Shown: positions 31,854-41,518 of the stretch, piece after piece | How the letters are laid out: each line of letters begins with the position of its first letter | Numbering within the stretch: the first letter of the stretch is position 1 | NCBI RefSeq assembly: GCF_001544295.1 | Contig: NZ_BCQF01000024.1 | Coordinates: 1 to 41,529 of the forward strand | Reading direction: 5' to 3' | Source of the DNA: Enterococcus pseudoavium NBRC 100491 | GTDB lineage: Bacteria; Bacillota; Bacilli; Lactobacillales; Enterococcaceae | DNA: 41,529 nucleotides | Position numbers and translations under genes: made by a program | The notes under the pieces: model-generated | What the model was told of the DNA's origin: nothing | Database searches by the model: none | Seen by the model: only the letters and a program-made list of their open reading frames with translations

Positions 31854-33740
31854 TTAATTTGGTCCATTTCCTTTGAACCAGCCAGTTTTGCAGTTGATTG
31901 TAACTAAATACATCGGTAAATCAGAATTCGAATAACCTTTCGTTAACGACGCTCGGTTCGAAGTGGCGTACAGATTGTAGTATCCTTCACCGTTTTCAAT
32001 TTTTACTGGTTCCAGACTATAACCGCCTTCAACGATGTAGCCTCGTGAGATACAAGTCTGAATCACCTTCTCTTTGACTCCAGGAGCCCAAGCATAAGCA
32101 TCACTGCTTGTATCTCCGGCTTGACTAGTGTCGGTGTCAGCTTTTTTTTGAGCTTCTTGAGCTGCCTTTTCTTTGGCGGCTTTCTCTGCTGCAGCTTTCT
32201 CATCAGCCGCTTTTTTCTCTTTATCTTTTAACATTTGATCGACTTTTGTCAATTCATCCTTTTGAGATTGAACTAAGGCTTGATTCGCCACTGCTTTGAC
32301 TGCATTATTAGCCGCATTATATTGATCACGACTGACAGAATCAATTACCTTGCCATCCTTCAATAGACTGTCCGCCGCTTTTTTAGCTGCTTCGACCTTA
32401 CTATATTGATCTTTTGCAAGATCGATTGCCTGATTCAATAAATTATTAAAGGCTTGATCATCAGTATTGACGGTTGTATTAACAGGTTCTGCTACTTTAA
32501 GTAACGGCTTTTCAGCAAGTTTCTCGCCATTAATCACCGGATTAGCGAATAATTGATTAACCGCTTGTTCAGCTTTTTGCTTATCTGTGAGCGAGTCGTA
32601 TTCTCTTTTTAACTCATCATACCGCTTGTTATCCTTATATTGAGCCAGTTCTTCCGAAATACTACTAGGATCCTGATTGACCTTATCCGCCACTAAAAAG
32701 GTCTGATCTTTATTGGTATAATAACTTGCAATATCGGCGGCAATTGAATCAAGCGCTTTATTTTCCTTTTTAACTGTTGCAATTCGCTGCGCTTCTACTT
32801 CTTTTTCATGATGATAGTAGTAGCCTCCGCCAATTCCTAAAACCGCCAGTGCTGCTAAAGTGATATAGCGTTTTTTTCGACTTTTCTTTGGTGTTTTTGT
32901 GGAAGTGTCCGAATCTTTTACGGAAAGATTTCCGTCAGCATCAGTTAGTGTTTCTGGCTCTGCAGTTTTCTCGGATTTTATATCTTCTACTGGCTCCTCA
33001 GATTCAGCGGGCGTCTCAGTAGCAGCTGCTATTTCTACTTCTTCAGTTGCAGTAGAAAGTTCTTCCTCAGATTTGAGCATTTCTGGCTCTGGTGTTTCGA
33101 GCGCCTCTGGTTCTGCTGTGACTTCTGGTTCTACTGTTTGTTCTGATTCTTCACCTTTCGCCGGTTCTACTTCTACTGGCTCCTCGGATTCGGTTGGCGT
33201 TTCAGTAATGGCTTCTTTTTCAGTTGTAGTAGAAAATTTTTCCTCAGATTCGACTGCTTCTGACTCTGCTGTTTCAAGGGTCTCTGATTCTGTTGTGACT
33301 TCTGACTCACTAGAATCTTTTTCTTCTGTTGGCAACTTCGATTCAGCCGTTGAAATTTCTGACGCTTCAACTTCTACCGGGCTATCCGTATCCGGTTTTT
33401 TAGCACTGTCAAATTTTTCTTCGTCAACTTCCATTTCACTTTTATCATTATCTGAGGCAACGAAACCTTCTTTATGCTCACGAATATACTGTGCCAAAAT
33501 CGGATTCATTTCAATCGGTTCTTCGACCGTTGCTTTTTCATCCGCTTCTTTCAGCTTATCCTCGTTTTCTTTAAACATCTTTTGGACAGATTCAATTGGC
33601 AATTCAGCTAATTCAGACCATTCGATTGTATCGTTTTTATCTTCATTGTTTTGATCATTTAACTGTAAGGAAAAGCCACACTTCGGACAAGTCGCATATC
33701 CTTCGACTGGCTCAAAACCACAGTTGGGGCATTTTTGCAA
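31854..33740 (-). CDS. mapZ: MapZ-like mid-cell anchored protein with N-terminal zinc ribbon
   Basis: 628 residues from TTG 33740, nine bases after AAGGAG; a longer frame lies upstream of the promoter. Order: zinc ribbon with CPNC and CPKC (Cys4, 7, 18, 21); a stretch MNPILAQYIREHKEGF that resembles the MapZ segment near its phosphorylation sites; a long Glu/Thr/Ser-rich region (about 100-270); basic KKSRKKR and a membrane segment (about 291-308); an extracytoplasmic helical domain; an Ala/Lys/Glu-rich linker; and a final beta domain (YVEG/YYNLYATSNRASL to TGWFKG). MapZ marks the division site in streptococci and enterococci and binds peptidoglycan. The N-terminal Zn ribbon is not part of streptococcal MapZ. 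The assignment rests on layout and short similarities. Confidence 0.7.
   Translation of the reverse strand: MQKCPNCGFEPVEGYATCPKCGFSLQLNDQNNEDKNDTIEWSELAELPIESVQKMFKENEDKLKEADEKATVEEPIEMNPILAQYIREHKEGFVASDNDKSEMEVDEEKFDSAKKPDTDSPVEVEASEISTAESKLPTEEKDSSESEVTTESETLETAESEAVESEEKFSTTTEKEAITETPTESEEPVEVEPAKGEESEQTVEPEVTAEPEALETPEPEMLKSEEELSTATEEVEIAAATETPAESEEPVEDIKSEKTAEPETLTDADGNLSVKDSDTSTKTPKKSRKKRYITLAALAVLGIGGGYYYHHEKEVEAQRIATVKKENKALDSIAADIASYYTNKDQTFLVADKVNQDPSSISEELAQYKDNKRYDELKREYDSLTDKQKAEQAVNQLFANPVINGEKLAEKPLLKVAEPVNTTVNTDDQAFNNLLNQAIDLAKDQYSKVEAAKKAADSLLKDGKVIDSVSRDQYNAANNAVKAVANQALVQSQKDELTKVDQMLKDKEKKAADEKAAAEKAAKEKAAQEAQKKADTDTSQAGDTSSDAYAWAPGVKEKVIQTCISRGYIVEGGYSLEPVKIENGEGYYNLYATSNRASLTKGYSNSDLPMYLVTINCKTGWFKGNGPN
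32989..33308 (-). repeat. Internal repeat in the acidic region of the MapZ-like gene
   Basis: Two related units start at about 32989 and 33175, spaced 186 bp (62 codons), each encoding a run ending TETP(T/A)ESEEPVE. Acidic and Ser/Thr rich. The same composition gives a long Ser/Val-rich shadow frame on the plus strand. Confidence 0.8.
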
Positions 33741-33779
33741 TGAAATCGGCTCCTTTTTTTCAATCGTATGCTTTAATCT

Positions 33780-33807
33780 ATCATATGTTTGGGGATGTTC
33801 CAAGCAA
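33780..33807 (-). promoter_or_regulatory. Promoter of the MapZ-like gene
   Basis: Minus strand: -35 TTGCTT (33802-33807), 16-base spacer, -10 TATGAT (33780-33785), about 40 bases before TTG 33740. It supports the TTG start. Confidence 0.6.
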
Positions 33808-33985
33808 TTTTCGAATGAATTAATCAAAAATAATAAATTTCAATTCCAATGGATTTTTCTTGTTTTTAAAGGCTTTTATCTAGGAAAAGCTCTTAACAAC
33901 TAGCGATTAGCAGGAGTGTTTTCGAAAAAAACAGGCGGCATTTCTGCTAAGCACTTAGATCTTCTGTATTTTCAATCAGAACAGT

Positions 33986-34017
33986 AAAAAAACTCTTTGA
34001 GAAATCTCTCAAAGAGT
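33986..34017 (-). terminator. rpoD terminator
   Basis: Perfect 11-bp stem ACTCTTTGAGA/TCTCAAAGAGT, 4-base loop, seven T on the minus strand. Confidence 0.92.
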
Positions 34018-34026
34018 TTAAAGAGG

Positions 34027-35136
34027 CTATTCTAAGAAATCTTTTAATTGTTTTGAACGTGAAGGGTGACGTAATTTCCGCAATGCCTTGGCTTCAATTT
34101 GTCGAATCCGTTCACGCGTAACACCAAAGACACGGCCCACTTCTTCTAACGTACGTGTTCTACCATCATCTAAACCAAAACGTAGACGCAAAACATTTTC
34201 TTCACGATCAGTCAAGGTATCCAAAACATCTTCCAATTGTTCCTTCAACATTTCAGACGCTGCATGTTCTGCTGGGCTAGTTGCTCCATGATCCTCAATG
34301 AAATCACCTAAGTGGGAATCATCTTCTTCACCAATCGGTGTTTCCAATGAGACTGGCTCTTGCGCGATTTTTAAAATTTCACGAACTTTTTCGGTTGGCA
34401 AGTCCATTTCCGCACCAATTTCTTCCGGAGTTGGTTCCCGTCCTAAATCTTGCAATAATTGACGTTGAACGCGAATCAATTTATTAATCGTTTCAACCAT
34501 GTGAACTGGGATACGGATTGTCCGAGCTTGGTCTGCGATCGCACGAGTGATGGCTTGGCGGATCCACCAAGTCGCATAAGTTGAGAATTTAAAACCTTTC
34601 CGGTAATCAAATTTTTCAACGGCTTTCATCAAACCCATATTTCCTTCTTGAATCAAATCAAGAAATTGCATACCTCGACCAACATAACGCTTAGCGATAC
34701 TTACTACTAAACGCAAGTTTGCTTCAGCCAACCGTTGCTTCGCTTCTTGATCGCCTTGTTCGATTAATAGCGCAAGTTCAACTTCTTCTTCCGCAGTCAG
34801 TAATGACACACGGCCGATTTCTTTAAGGTACATACGAACCGGATCATTGATTTTGACACCAGTTGGGGCCGATAAATCTTCTTTTTGCGCAGCTTTTGCT
34901 GTTTTTTCATTTTGTTTCAAACTCGCCTTAGAAGGTTCACCATTTTCGTCGACTACGCTGACACCCGCGTCTTCAACTTTTTGAATCAATTTATCCATTG
35001 CGTCAGCATTTAATTCATACGGAGTCGCCAATCGATTGGTCAACTCATCATACACCACTTGACCCATTGGTTTCTTTTCCTTAATTAAGGCTGCTACCGC
35101 TTTTTCGTACTCTTTTTTATTTTTTACATCTGCCAT
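34027..35136 (-). CDS. rpoD: Primary sigma factor RpoD (SigA)
   Basis: Housekeeping sigma factor, 369 residues. N-terminal region 1 is short, as in Gram-positives; then [11 protein letters not shown] (region 1.2), [20 protein letters not shown] (regions 2.3-2.4), region 3, and [20 protein letters not shown] (region 4.2). It follows dnaG by 22 bases, the dnaG-rpoD order of the macromolecular synthesis operon. Confidence 0.97.
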   Translation of the reverse strand: MADVKNKKEYEKAVAALIKEKKPMGQVVYDELTNRLATPYELNADAMDKLIQKVEDAGVSVVDENGEPSKASLKQNEKTAKAAQKEDLSAPTGVKINDPVRMYLKEIGRVSLLTAEEEVELALLIEQGDQEAKQRLAEANLRLVVSIAKRYVGRGMQFLDLIQEGNMGLMKAVEKFDYRKGFKFSTYATWWIRQAITRAIADQARTIRIPVHMVETINKLIRVQRQLLQDLGREPTPEEIGAEMDLPTEKVREILKIAQEPVSLETPIGEEDDSHLGDFIEDHGATSPAEHAASEMLKEQLEDVLDTLTDREENVLRLRFGLDDGRTRTLEEVGRVFGVTRERIRQIEAKALRKLRHPSRSKQLKDFLE

Positions 35137-35158
35137 AAAATAAATGCCCCTTTCACTT

Positions 35159-36979
35159 CTAGGCTTGTTTCAAGCGTTTCGTCAATTCGATAATCTGAAC
35201 GGTCAGTTCTAATTCCCGCTGTTGGTTCCCGCTTTTTCTGGCCTCAAGCTGCTCTTTTTGTCGTTGTTTGATTTCTTCAGCAATGCCAGATTGTGAAACC
35301 ACCCGCATTAAGTCATAAATTTCTCGCTCATTACTATCTTCTGACATGGATATCATAGAGATGTCGATGGCTAATTGCTTCATCTCATTCTCTTTTAAAT
35401 AATTCAGGAAGTCCGCTAAAACAAAATTTCCATGAACCATCATATAACTATCTAAGTAAAGAAGCAATTCTTGATATTGATCGTGGATAAATTGAAATCC
35501 CGTTTGAACCAATTGTTCACGAATCGAAGACTCATTCATACTTCGATACAACAGCATTCGTTCCGCTTTCTCTTCTTTGGTCAAGACTTTTTTGACGGGT
35601 TGCACCGAAACCGGAGAAACCGGTGCTTGTTGCTGGCGTCGTTCGGTACGAATTGTCTGCCGGACCATTTGCAGCTGCTGTTTCAAACTCTCCCGAGTCA
35701 ACTGAAACTCATTGGCTAACTGCCCTAAATATAGATCTTGTTCCATCGGCGACTGCACTTGAACTAAATCGTGCATGACCGCTTCTAAATAATTTAAACG
35801 GTCTGCTTCATTTTCCAAGTTCAAACCCTTTTTTCGATAATGCATTTTAAAAGCAAACGGTGTTTGTCGGCCGTGTTGCAATAAATTTTGTAACTCAGTC
35901 ACACCATATTTCCGCAGATATTCATCCGGATCGAGTTTTTCCGGTACTGTTACCGTCATCAAGTTTAAGCGGCTATGAGCACCTAAAATCGATAGCGCCC
36001 GATCAGTTGCTGCTTGACCAGGATCGTCTCCATCATAAGCAATCACAATTTGTCCCGTTACCCGTTCAATCGCTGAAATCTGCTGCTCCGTCAAACTCGT
36101 TCCCATTGAAGCCAAACCATTTTTTATGTCTGCCTGCCAGGCCGCCAACACATCCATAAAACCTTCAAACAAGATAGCTTCACCTTGCTTGCGAATCTCA
36201 TTACGGGCTTTATCAAAGTTAAATAGAACTTGGCGTTTATTAAATAACTCCGTTTCTGGTGAATTCAAATATTTGGGCTGATCCTCACCCGGAAAATCTT
36301 GCGTCTTCAACAGCCGTCCCGAAAAGCCAATTGGCTTGCCTCGAAAATCATTCAAGGGGAACATTACCCTCTGGTAAAAACGATCACTGAAACTACCATC
36401 GTCACGACGAATAAATAATCCGCTGCGTTCCATCAAATCGGTATTGACTTTTTCTTGCTGAGCTACCTGAACCAAGAAATCCCGCTGATTCGGTGCAAAA
36501 CCAATTTTGAATTCACGAATTAATTCATCACTTAAGCCTCGCTCATGAAGATACGTTAACGCGGCTTCGCCAACTTTGGTATTCATCAATAAATGGTGGT
36601 ACAAATCACGCGTCCGTTCATGTAAAGCAATCAATTGTTGATGATCCGTAGATGTCTGATTGACCGGTTCACTTGAAATCTCAATATCTAAAGGAATTTG
36701 TTCAATATTCGCAACTTTTTTGACTGCTTCAGGAAAGCTAATTCCTTCAAGTTCCTGCAAAAACGTGTAGACATTACCTCCTTTGCCGCAACCAAAACAG
36801 TGGAAAATCTGTTTATCTTCGGCAACTGAAAAGGATGGTGTTTTCTCTTCGTGAAATGGACAAAGTCCCAAATAATTTTTGCCGGATTTTTTTAATTGCA
36901 CATACTGCCCAATCACTTCGACAATATTTGTTTTTTCACGAATCTCATCAATAACTTGTGGGGGAATTCTTTGCGCCAA
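35159..36979 (-). CDS. dnaG: DNA primase
   Basis: Makes RNA primers for replication. 606 residues when started at TTG 36979, giving [13 protein letters not shown] as in other primases; the ribosome site GAGGA is four bases upstream. The frame to 37036 has no such site. N-terminal zinc finger with CPFH and CFGCG, TOPRIM core ([24 protein letters not shown]), and the C-terminal helicase-binding domain. Cotranscribed with rpoD. Confidence 0.96.
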   Translation of the reverse strand: MAQRIPPQVIDEIREKTNIVEVIGQYVQLKKSGKNYLGLCPFHEEKTPSFSVAEDKQIFHCFGCGKGGNVYTFLQELEGISFPEAVKKVANIEQIPLDIEISSEPVNQTSTDHQQLIALHERTRDLYHHLLMNTKVGEAALTYLHERGLSDELIREFKIGFAPNQRDFLVQVAQQEKVNTDLMERSGLFIRRDDGSFSDRFYQRVMFPLNDFRGKPIGFSGRLLKTQDFPGEDQPKYLNSPETELFNKRQVLFNFDKARNEIRKQGEAILFEGFMDVLAAWQADIKNGLASMGTSLTEQQISAIERVTGQIVIAYDGDDPGQAATDRALSILGAHSRLNLMTVTVPEKLDPDEYLRKYGVTELQNLLQHGRQTPFAFKMHYRKKGLNLENEADRLNYLEAVMHDLVQVQSPMEQDLYLGQLANEFQLTRESLKQQLQMVRQTIRTERRQQQAPVSPVSVQPVKKVLTKEEKAERMLLYRSMNESSIREQLVQTGFQFIHDQYQELLLYLDSYMMVHGNFVLADFLNYLKENEMKQLAIDISMISMSEDSNEREIYDLMRVVSQSGIAEEIKQRQKEQLEARKSGNQQRELELTVQIIELTKRLKQA

Positions 36980-37021
36980 AAAATCCTCACTCCAATTCCC
37001 AAAAAATATGATAACAGCTGT

Positions 37022-37063
37022 AAAAAATCGCCCCAATTCATCTTCCGATCAGCGCGATTTTTT
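37022..37063. terminator. Terminator-like hairpin in the dnaG leader
   Basis: 10-bp arms AAAAAATCGC (37022-37031) and GCGATTTTTT (37054-37063). It lies between the promoter at 37086-37113 and dnaG, so it ends transcripts from the lysozyme-like gene and may also attenuate the dnaG-rpoD transcript. Confidence 0.7.
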
Positions 37064-37085
37064 TAGACAAATTTATACAGTTATC

Positions 37086-37113
37086 ATTTTAGCATATTTC
37101 TTTATTATTACAA
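37086..37113 (-). promoter_or_regulatory. dnaG-rpoD promoter
   Basis: Minus strand: -35 TTGTAA (37108-37113), 16-base spacer, -10 TAAAAT (37086-37091) preceded by TGC. ATGATAAC at 37080-37087 and its complement at 37008-37015 flank the hairpin as a wider inverted repeat. Confidence 0.7.
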
Positions 37114-37130
37114 GTTTTCCGCTCATTAAT

Positions 37131-37766
37131 TTAAGCATGTTGAAACCTTTCAAAGAAGGAAATAAAACGTTGGTTCATTTGAACAATCTCCGCATAAAAC
37201 ATGTTGCCGCCATTTTGATATAAATAACCGCCATTGTATAAAACCGACTGCAGCTGCATATAACGATACGTGTGCTGTTGGTCATTGCCATAGCCTGGTG
37301 ACAATACGTCACGCGAGTACTTTTCAGCGAGCTCTACACTGTTTTTACCGCCGTGTTCTTGGACGTATTGAATGTACTTTGTTCCAAAATTATAAGCTTG
37401 AATTGCGGTTTCTAAATCACAGCCCGCAGCCTGAGCCTGCTGATAACTTTCAGCAAAATGTTTAACGCCGCTTTCGATGCTCTCTTGCTGACTCGTAATC
37501 TTACCCCGACTACCATAGGCACTTTCGGAGCTTTGCATCAAATCCGTCCCTTTTCCTTTGGATTCGGTGTACATTATTCCCAAAATGATATCGGTGTAGT
37601 CTCCTACTCCGGTTTGTTCAGCTAAATGTTGCACGTCATTCCGGTAACTATTGACTATTTTAGTAGTGTTATATGTTCGAACTGTAAAAATCCCTCCAGC
37701 GATAAGCGCTATGAGAATTGCCAGTGTAATAATTATTTTTAGAATTTTCCCAATTATCTTCAACAT
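37131..37766 (-). CDS. Lysozyme-like family wall hydrolase (membrane-anchored)
   Basis: 211 residues: N-terminal membrane segment (about 8-28) and a lysozyme-like domain of the CwlT/Pmp23 type. The likely catalytic Glu68 is in IMYTESKGKG, followed by QSSESAYG and AYNFG. Probably cuts glycan strands of peptidoglycan. The ribosome site is weak. Single gene, divergent from the hydrolase to the right. Confidence 0.85.
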   Translation of the reverse strand: MLKIIGKILKIIITLAILIALIAGGIFTVRTYNTTKIVNSYRNDVQHLAEQTGVGDYTDIILGIMYTESKGKGTDLMQSSESAYGSRGKITSQQESIESGVKHFAESYQQAQAAGCDLETAIQAYNFGTKYIQYVQEHGGKNSVELAEKYSRDVLSPGYGNDQQHTYRYMQLQSVLYNGGYLYQNGGNMFYAEIVQMNQRFISFFERFQHA

Positions 37767-37924
37767 AAAATCTGCCCAACCATCTTCTTTTTTTCTTTAT
37801 TCATACTACAAGAACTTAACAAACTTTTGAAAGCATTAATCAACAGCTTTATATTTAATTAATTATTCTAAAGTTTTCCTATCGTCTGATAATTAAATTA
37901 ATGTGCAAGAGTGGAAAAAATCGG

Positions 37925-37930
37925 TATACT
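37925..37930 (+). promoter_or_regulatory. -10 of the hydrolase-mprF promoter
   Basis: TATACT with a weak -35 (TGTGCA) 18 bases upstream. The start site would be near 37938, which rules out a gene start at 37903 and supports GTG 37951. Confidence 0.4.
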
Positions 37931-37950
37931 TATGGTTGGTAGGTGATGTT

Positions 37951-38673
37951 GTGAAAAATGAAAAGAAATTCGCAAATATGCGTGATGGTTCAGAAATTTA
38001 TTATGAAAAATACGGCCAAGGTCCGGCCCTTTTTTTACTTCATGGAAATGGCGGCAGCGGAAAATATTTTTCTAAACAGTTAAACAGTTTTAGCAAGCAT
38101 TTTAACGTTTATGTTGTCGATAGCCGGGGACATGGACGCTCCACGAATACCCAAAAAGAAACGAGCTTTCAATTAATGGCAACAGATCTTGCGACCATCA
38201 TGGAGCAAGAAAAACTTGAACATGCTGATTTCTTAGGTTTCAGCGATGGCGCTAATTTGGCAATGGTTTTTGCCCGTCTCTATCCTAAAAAAGTTGACCA
38301 TTTGATTTTAAATGCCGGCAACACCGTGCCCAGCGGCGTCCGAACAATCCCTCATCTGTTGAGTTATGTCCAATACGCTATCGTTTGGATCGGAGCTTTT
38401 GTGGATACAGGGATGCGGAACTTTTTACCAATTCTTCGACTGCTTTTTAGGGATATTGGTTTATCTACTGCCGATCTGGAACAAATCCAAGCACCTACAT
38501 TAGTAATTGTCGGCAAGCATGATTCGATTAAAACCCAGCATTCTATGTATATTGCTAGGTCGATTCCTAATGCTAGTTTCGCGATCGTTTCGGGTCAAGG
38601 ACACATGTTTGCCCGCAGAAATCCAAAGCGTTTCAATCAAGAAGTCTTGCAATTTCTAATTGAGAAGGAGTGA
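37951..38673 (+). CDS. Alpha/beta hydrolase
   Basis: Cytosolic hydrolase of unknown substrate, 240 residues from GTG 37951 with AGGTG five bases upstream. LLHGNGGSGKYF forms the oxyanion loop, the nucleophile is Ser98 in GFSDGA, the acid Asp is in VGKHDSI and the His in GQGHMF. It ends inside the ribosome site of mprF, so the two are probably one operon; an envelope lipid role is possible. Confidence 0.87.
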   Translation: MKNEKKFANMRDGSEIYYEKYGQGPALFLLHGNGGSGKYFSKQLNSFSKHFNVYVVDSRGHGRSTNTQKETSFQLMATDLATIMEQEKLEHADFLGFSDGANLAMVFARLYPKKVDHLILNAGNTVPSGVRTIPHLLSYVQYAIVWIGAFVDTGMRNFLPILRLLFRDIGLSTADLEQIQAPTLVIVGKHDSIKTQHSMYIARSIPNASFAIVSGQGHMFARRNPKRFNQEVLQFLIEKE

Positions 38674-38676
38674 TTT

Positions 38677-41259
38677 TTGGTGGAAAAGGTAATTGCATGG
38701 TTCAAAGCACATCTAAGTAAATTAAAAGTGATTTTTTTACTTTCCGTGATTATTATCGTTATCTTTGAATTATCTAATATCGCAAAAACAATCTCTTTTA
38801 ATCAGCTTTCAACAATTTTTAGCCAAATTAGCATCTGGAACATTTTACTGATGGCTTTGATTGGCTTGGTTTCTGTCATACCGATGATCGGTTATGACTT
38901 TACCTTGAACAATATTTTGGAACAAAAACCTAAAAAACTATACATTTTTGAAACTAGCTGGCTAGTCAATACTTTAAATAATATCGCTGGCTTTGGCGGC
39001 TTTGTCAGTGCAGGTCTAAGGTCAGAATTTTATGGCAAGCAAACTTCTGGTAAAAAAGTAGTCCAGGCTTTGTCGAAAATTTTAGTCTTCACCATGTCAG
39101 GCCTGTCTATTTATGCGCTGATCTCTTTTTTCCTCGTGATGTTCGACGATCATAATCAGTATCTGCGCCAATATTGGATCTGGCTAATCGGCGGCGGCTT
39201 ATATTTCCCGATTGTTTTTACTTTGAGTTTATTCGGGAAAGGCGAATATTTGGGTGATCTGAAAAGTTCTCAACGTCTTCAGTTAATCGGTACTTCTCTG
39301 CTTGAATGGACCGGTGTCTTAGTCAGCTTTATCTCTACTGGACTTTTAATGGGCGTCGATGTCAGTATTCGGGATGTCGTACCGTTGTTTATCGCTGCAA
39401 CAGTGATTGGGATCGCTTCAATGATTCCTGGTGAGTTGGGTAGTTTTGACTTAATGATGATCATCGGTCTCTCCGCCTTAGGAACTCCGAGAGAAACTGT
39501 GGTGGCTTGGCTCTTGCTATTTCGTTTATTTTATTACTTAATTCCTTTTGCTATTGGTTTGATTTTATTCTTTAAGAGTCTCGGTAGTACTATCAATATG
39601 CGCTACAAAGGAATTCCCGTCAGCCTATTAAAAGAGCTGGCACATAAACTGGAGACGATCCTATTGTATTTTACAGGAATCATGTTGGTTCTATCGGCAA
39701 CAATTCCTGAAGCTTTTATTCGGATGCCATTCCTGCAGCATTTGAATCCGATTCGCTCGCGCGTAATCGTTGTTTTCCCAGCAATTTTGCTTGGCTTCTT
39801 ATTGATTGTGGTCGGCCGCGGGATCTCGGCACGTGTAAAACGAGCCTACATCCCTACGATTGTTATCGTGGCCTTAACCTTTTCCTATTCGATCTTAGCT
39901 GGATTTCGAATTTCAACAGGAACATTTTTAGCATTGTTACTACTTTTTGTTATTTTCTCTAAAAATGAATTGTTTCGCGAGCAATTAGTATACTCGGCTG
40001 AGTGGTTGACGATTGATGGAATCATTATCGGTGGACTGACAATTTTATACATCATTATTGGTGTTTACAACAGTCCAAACATTCATCATCGTCATCATCT
40101 ACCAGAATTTTTCCTATTTCCTAGTGAGAAAATCTGGTTCGTCGGATTTGTCGCTATCTTAGTAGTAGCTTTCATTATTTTATTGCTGATTCGTTTTTTG
40201 AAAAATAAGCGAATTCAAATCGGTGAGACCCCCGACGAAGCACGGATTCAACATATTTTAACTACTTATGGCGGAAATCCCGATAGCCAACTTGTCTTTT
40301 TAAACGATAAAAAAGTTTTTTACTATAATGATGGCGTAGAAGACACTGTTTTCTTTCAATTATCTACCTTTAACAATAAAATCTTAGTTATGGGTGACCC
40401 TTCAGGAAAAAAGGATGATTTTGAAGCAGCTGTGGAAGCTTTGATCAATGAAGTTGATCGTTACAATTATTTGCCGGTCTTTTACGAAAATAGCGAAGAG
40501 ATGGTCATGATCCTTCACGAATTTGGCTATGATTTTATCAAGTTTGGCGAACGAGCTCACGTTCATTTGCCAGATTTTACCTTAAGCGGAAAAAAAATGA
40601 AGGGTCAGCGTGCTAGTTTTAACAAAGTTCTTAAAGCAGGGTACCAGTTTGATGTTATTAAACCACCGTTTTCTGCTGAAACAATGACCACTTTAAAAGT
40701 TATCTCAGATGAATGGTTGGATGGACGGAAAGAAAAGGGCTTTTCCCTCGGTTTCTTCTCGAATGACTATTTACAACGTGCACCCATTGCCGTAATCAGA
40801 AACGATCAGCAAGAAATTGTCGCATTTGCGAATTTCATGCCTACTTATACTGATTCGATTGGAACGATCGATTTGATGCGCCACAGTCCTGAACGAGCGC
40901 CTAGCGGTACGATGGATTTTCTATTCATCAACTTATTTCAATACACGCGCGATGAAATGGGACTTGAATATTTCGATTTAGGCATGGCTCCTTTGGCCAA
41001 CGTGGGAACTTCTCGAAAAAGTTTTACGCAAGAAAGAATCGCCTATCTAGTATATAATTTTGGCTCCCGTTTTTATTCTTTTGGCGGTTTAAAAGAATAT
41101 AAAGACAAATATGCCAATAAATGGTTTTCAGAATACGTTTTGTATTCCCGCGACAGCTGGATTGGTTATGTAATGATCGCATTGTTAATTACCGACAACG
41201 CCCCGATTCAAGGCGAAAAGAAAGAACGCGGATTACGCCACTTATTTTTGAAATCCTAA
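38677..41259 (+). CDS. mprF: Phosphatidylglycerol lysyltransferase MprF
   Basis: Adds an amino acid, usually lysine, to phosphatidylglycerol and flips the product outward, lowering surface charge and protecting against cationic peptides. 860 residues: about 14 hydrophobic segments in the first 510 (flippase), then the cytosolic synthase (KVFYYNDGVEDTVFFQL, GQRASFNKVLKAGY, YFDLGMAPLANVG). AAGGAG precedes TTG 38677 by six bases; GTG 38680 is an equally good start. The amino acid used cannot be told from the sequence. Confidence 0.95.
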   Translation: MVEKVIAWFKAHLSKLKVIFLLSVIIIVIFELSNIAKTISFNQLSTIFSQISIWNILLMALIGLVSVIPMIGYDFTLNNILEQKPKKLYIFETSWLVNTLNNIAGFGGFVSAGLRSEFYGKQTSGKKVVQALSKILVFTMSGLSIYALISFFLVMFDDHNQYLRQYWIWLIGGGLYFPIVFTLSLFGKGEYLGDLKSSQRLQLIGTSLLEWTGVLVSFISTGLLMGVDVSIRDVVPLFIAATVIGIASMIPGELGSFDLMMIIGLSALGTPRETVVAWLLLFRLFYYLIPFAIGLILFFKSLGSTINMRYKGIPVSLLKELAHKLETILLYFTGIMLVLSATIPEAFIRMPFLQHLNPIRSRVIVVFPAILLGFLLIVVGRGISARVKRAYIPTIVIVALTFSYSILAGFRISTGTFLALLLLFVIFSKNELFREQLVYSAEWLTIDGIIIGGLTILYIIIGVYNSPNIHHRHHLPEFFLFPSEKIWFVGFVAILVVAFIILLLIRFLKNKRIQIGETPDEARIQHILTTYGGNPDSQLVFLNDKKVFYYNDGVEDTVFFQLSTFNNKILVMGDPSGKKDDFEAAVEALINEVDRYNYLPVFYENSEEMVMILHEFGYDFIKFGERAHVHLPDFTLSGKKMKGQRASFNKVLKAGYQFDVIKPPFSAETMTTLKVISDEWLDGRKEKGFSLGFFSNDYLQRAPIAVIRNDQQEIVAFANFMPTYTDSIGTIDLMRHSPERAPSGTMDFLFINLFQYTRDEMGLEYFDLGMAPLANVGTSRKSFTQERIAYLVYNFGSRFYSFGGLKEYKDKYANKWFSEYVLYSRDSWIGYVMIALLITDNAPIQGEKKERGLRHLFLKS

Positions 41260-41280
41260 TAAAACTTGGAGTTATTAAAC

Positions 41281-41336
41281 AAACAGACGAAGACTCAACT
41301 TATCAGTTTTGATAAGCAGAGTTTCTTCGTCTGTTT
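41281..41336 (+). terminator. mprF terminator
   Basis: 13-bp outer stem AAACAGACGAAGA with its complement and an inner CTTATC/GATAAG stem, then TTTTATT. Confidence 0.88.
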
Positions 41337-41359
41337 TATTATGATTATTTGCTATTTAA

Positions 41360-41518
41360 CTAGGCTGACTCTTTTTTCAGCAGAAAATTATCTCCCCCAC
41401 TAAAAGCCATTAAAGAATCAGCGAGCTCCAGCTCTTCATGTATAGCGAACTTTCCAGTATGGTTATCATTTTGTACTATGGAAAATATGAAAGCCCCTCT
41501 TTTGCAATTGAATCTAGT
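41360..41518 (-). pseudogene. Possible gene remnant at the right edge
   Basis: A 52-codon open frame on the minus strand ending TAG at 41360, reading ...HTGKFAIHEELELADSLMAF and ending LLKKESA. It has no start codon or ribosome site and is closed by TAA upstream. The composition looks protein-like, so it may be a decayed gene or one with a frameshift. No family recognised. Confidence 0.2.

Noticed and set aside
32899-33654. A 251-codon Ser/Val-rich open frame on the plus strand
   Set aside because: It is the complement of the Glu/Thr/Ser-rich repeats of the MapZ-like gene; it has no ribosome site and a biased composition expected from the antisense of GAA/GAG codons.
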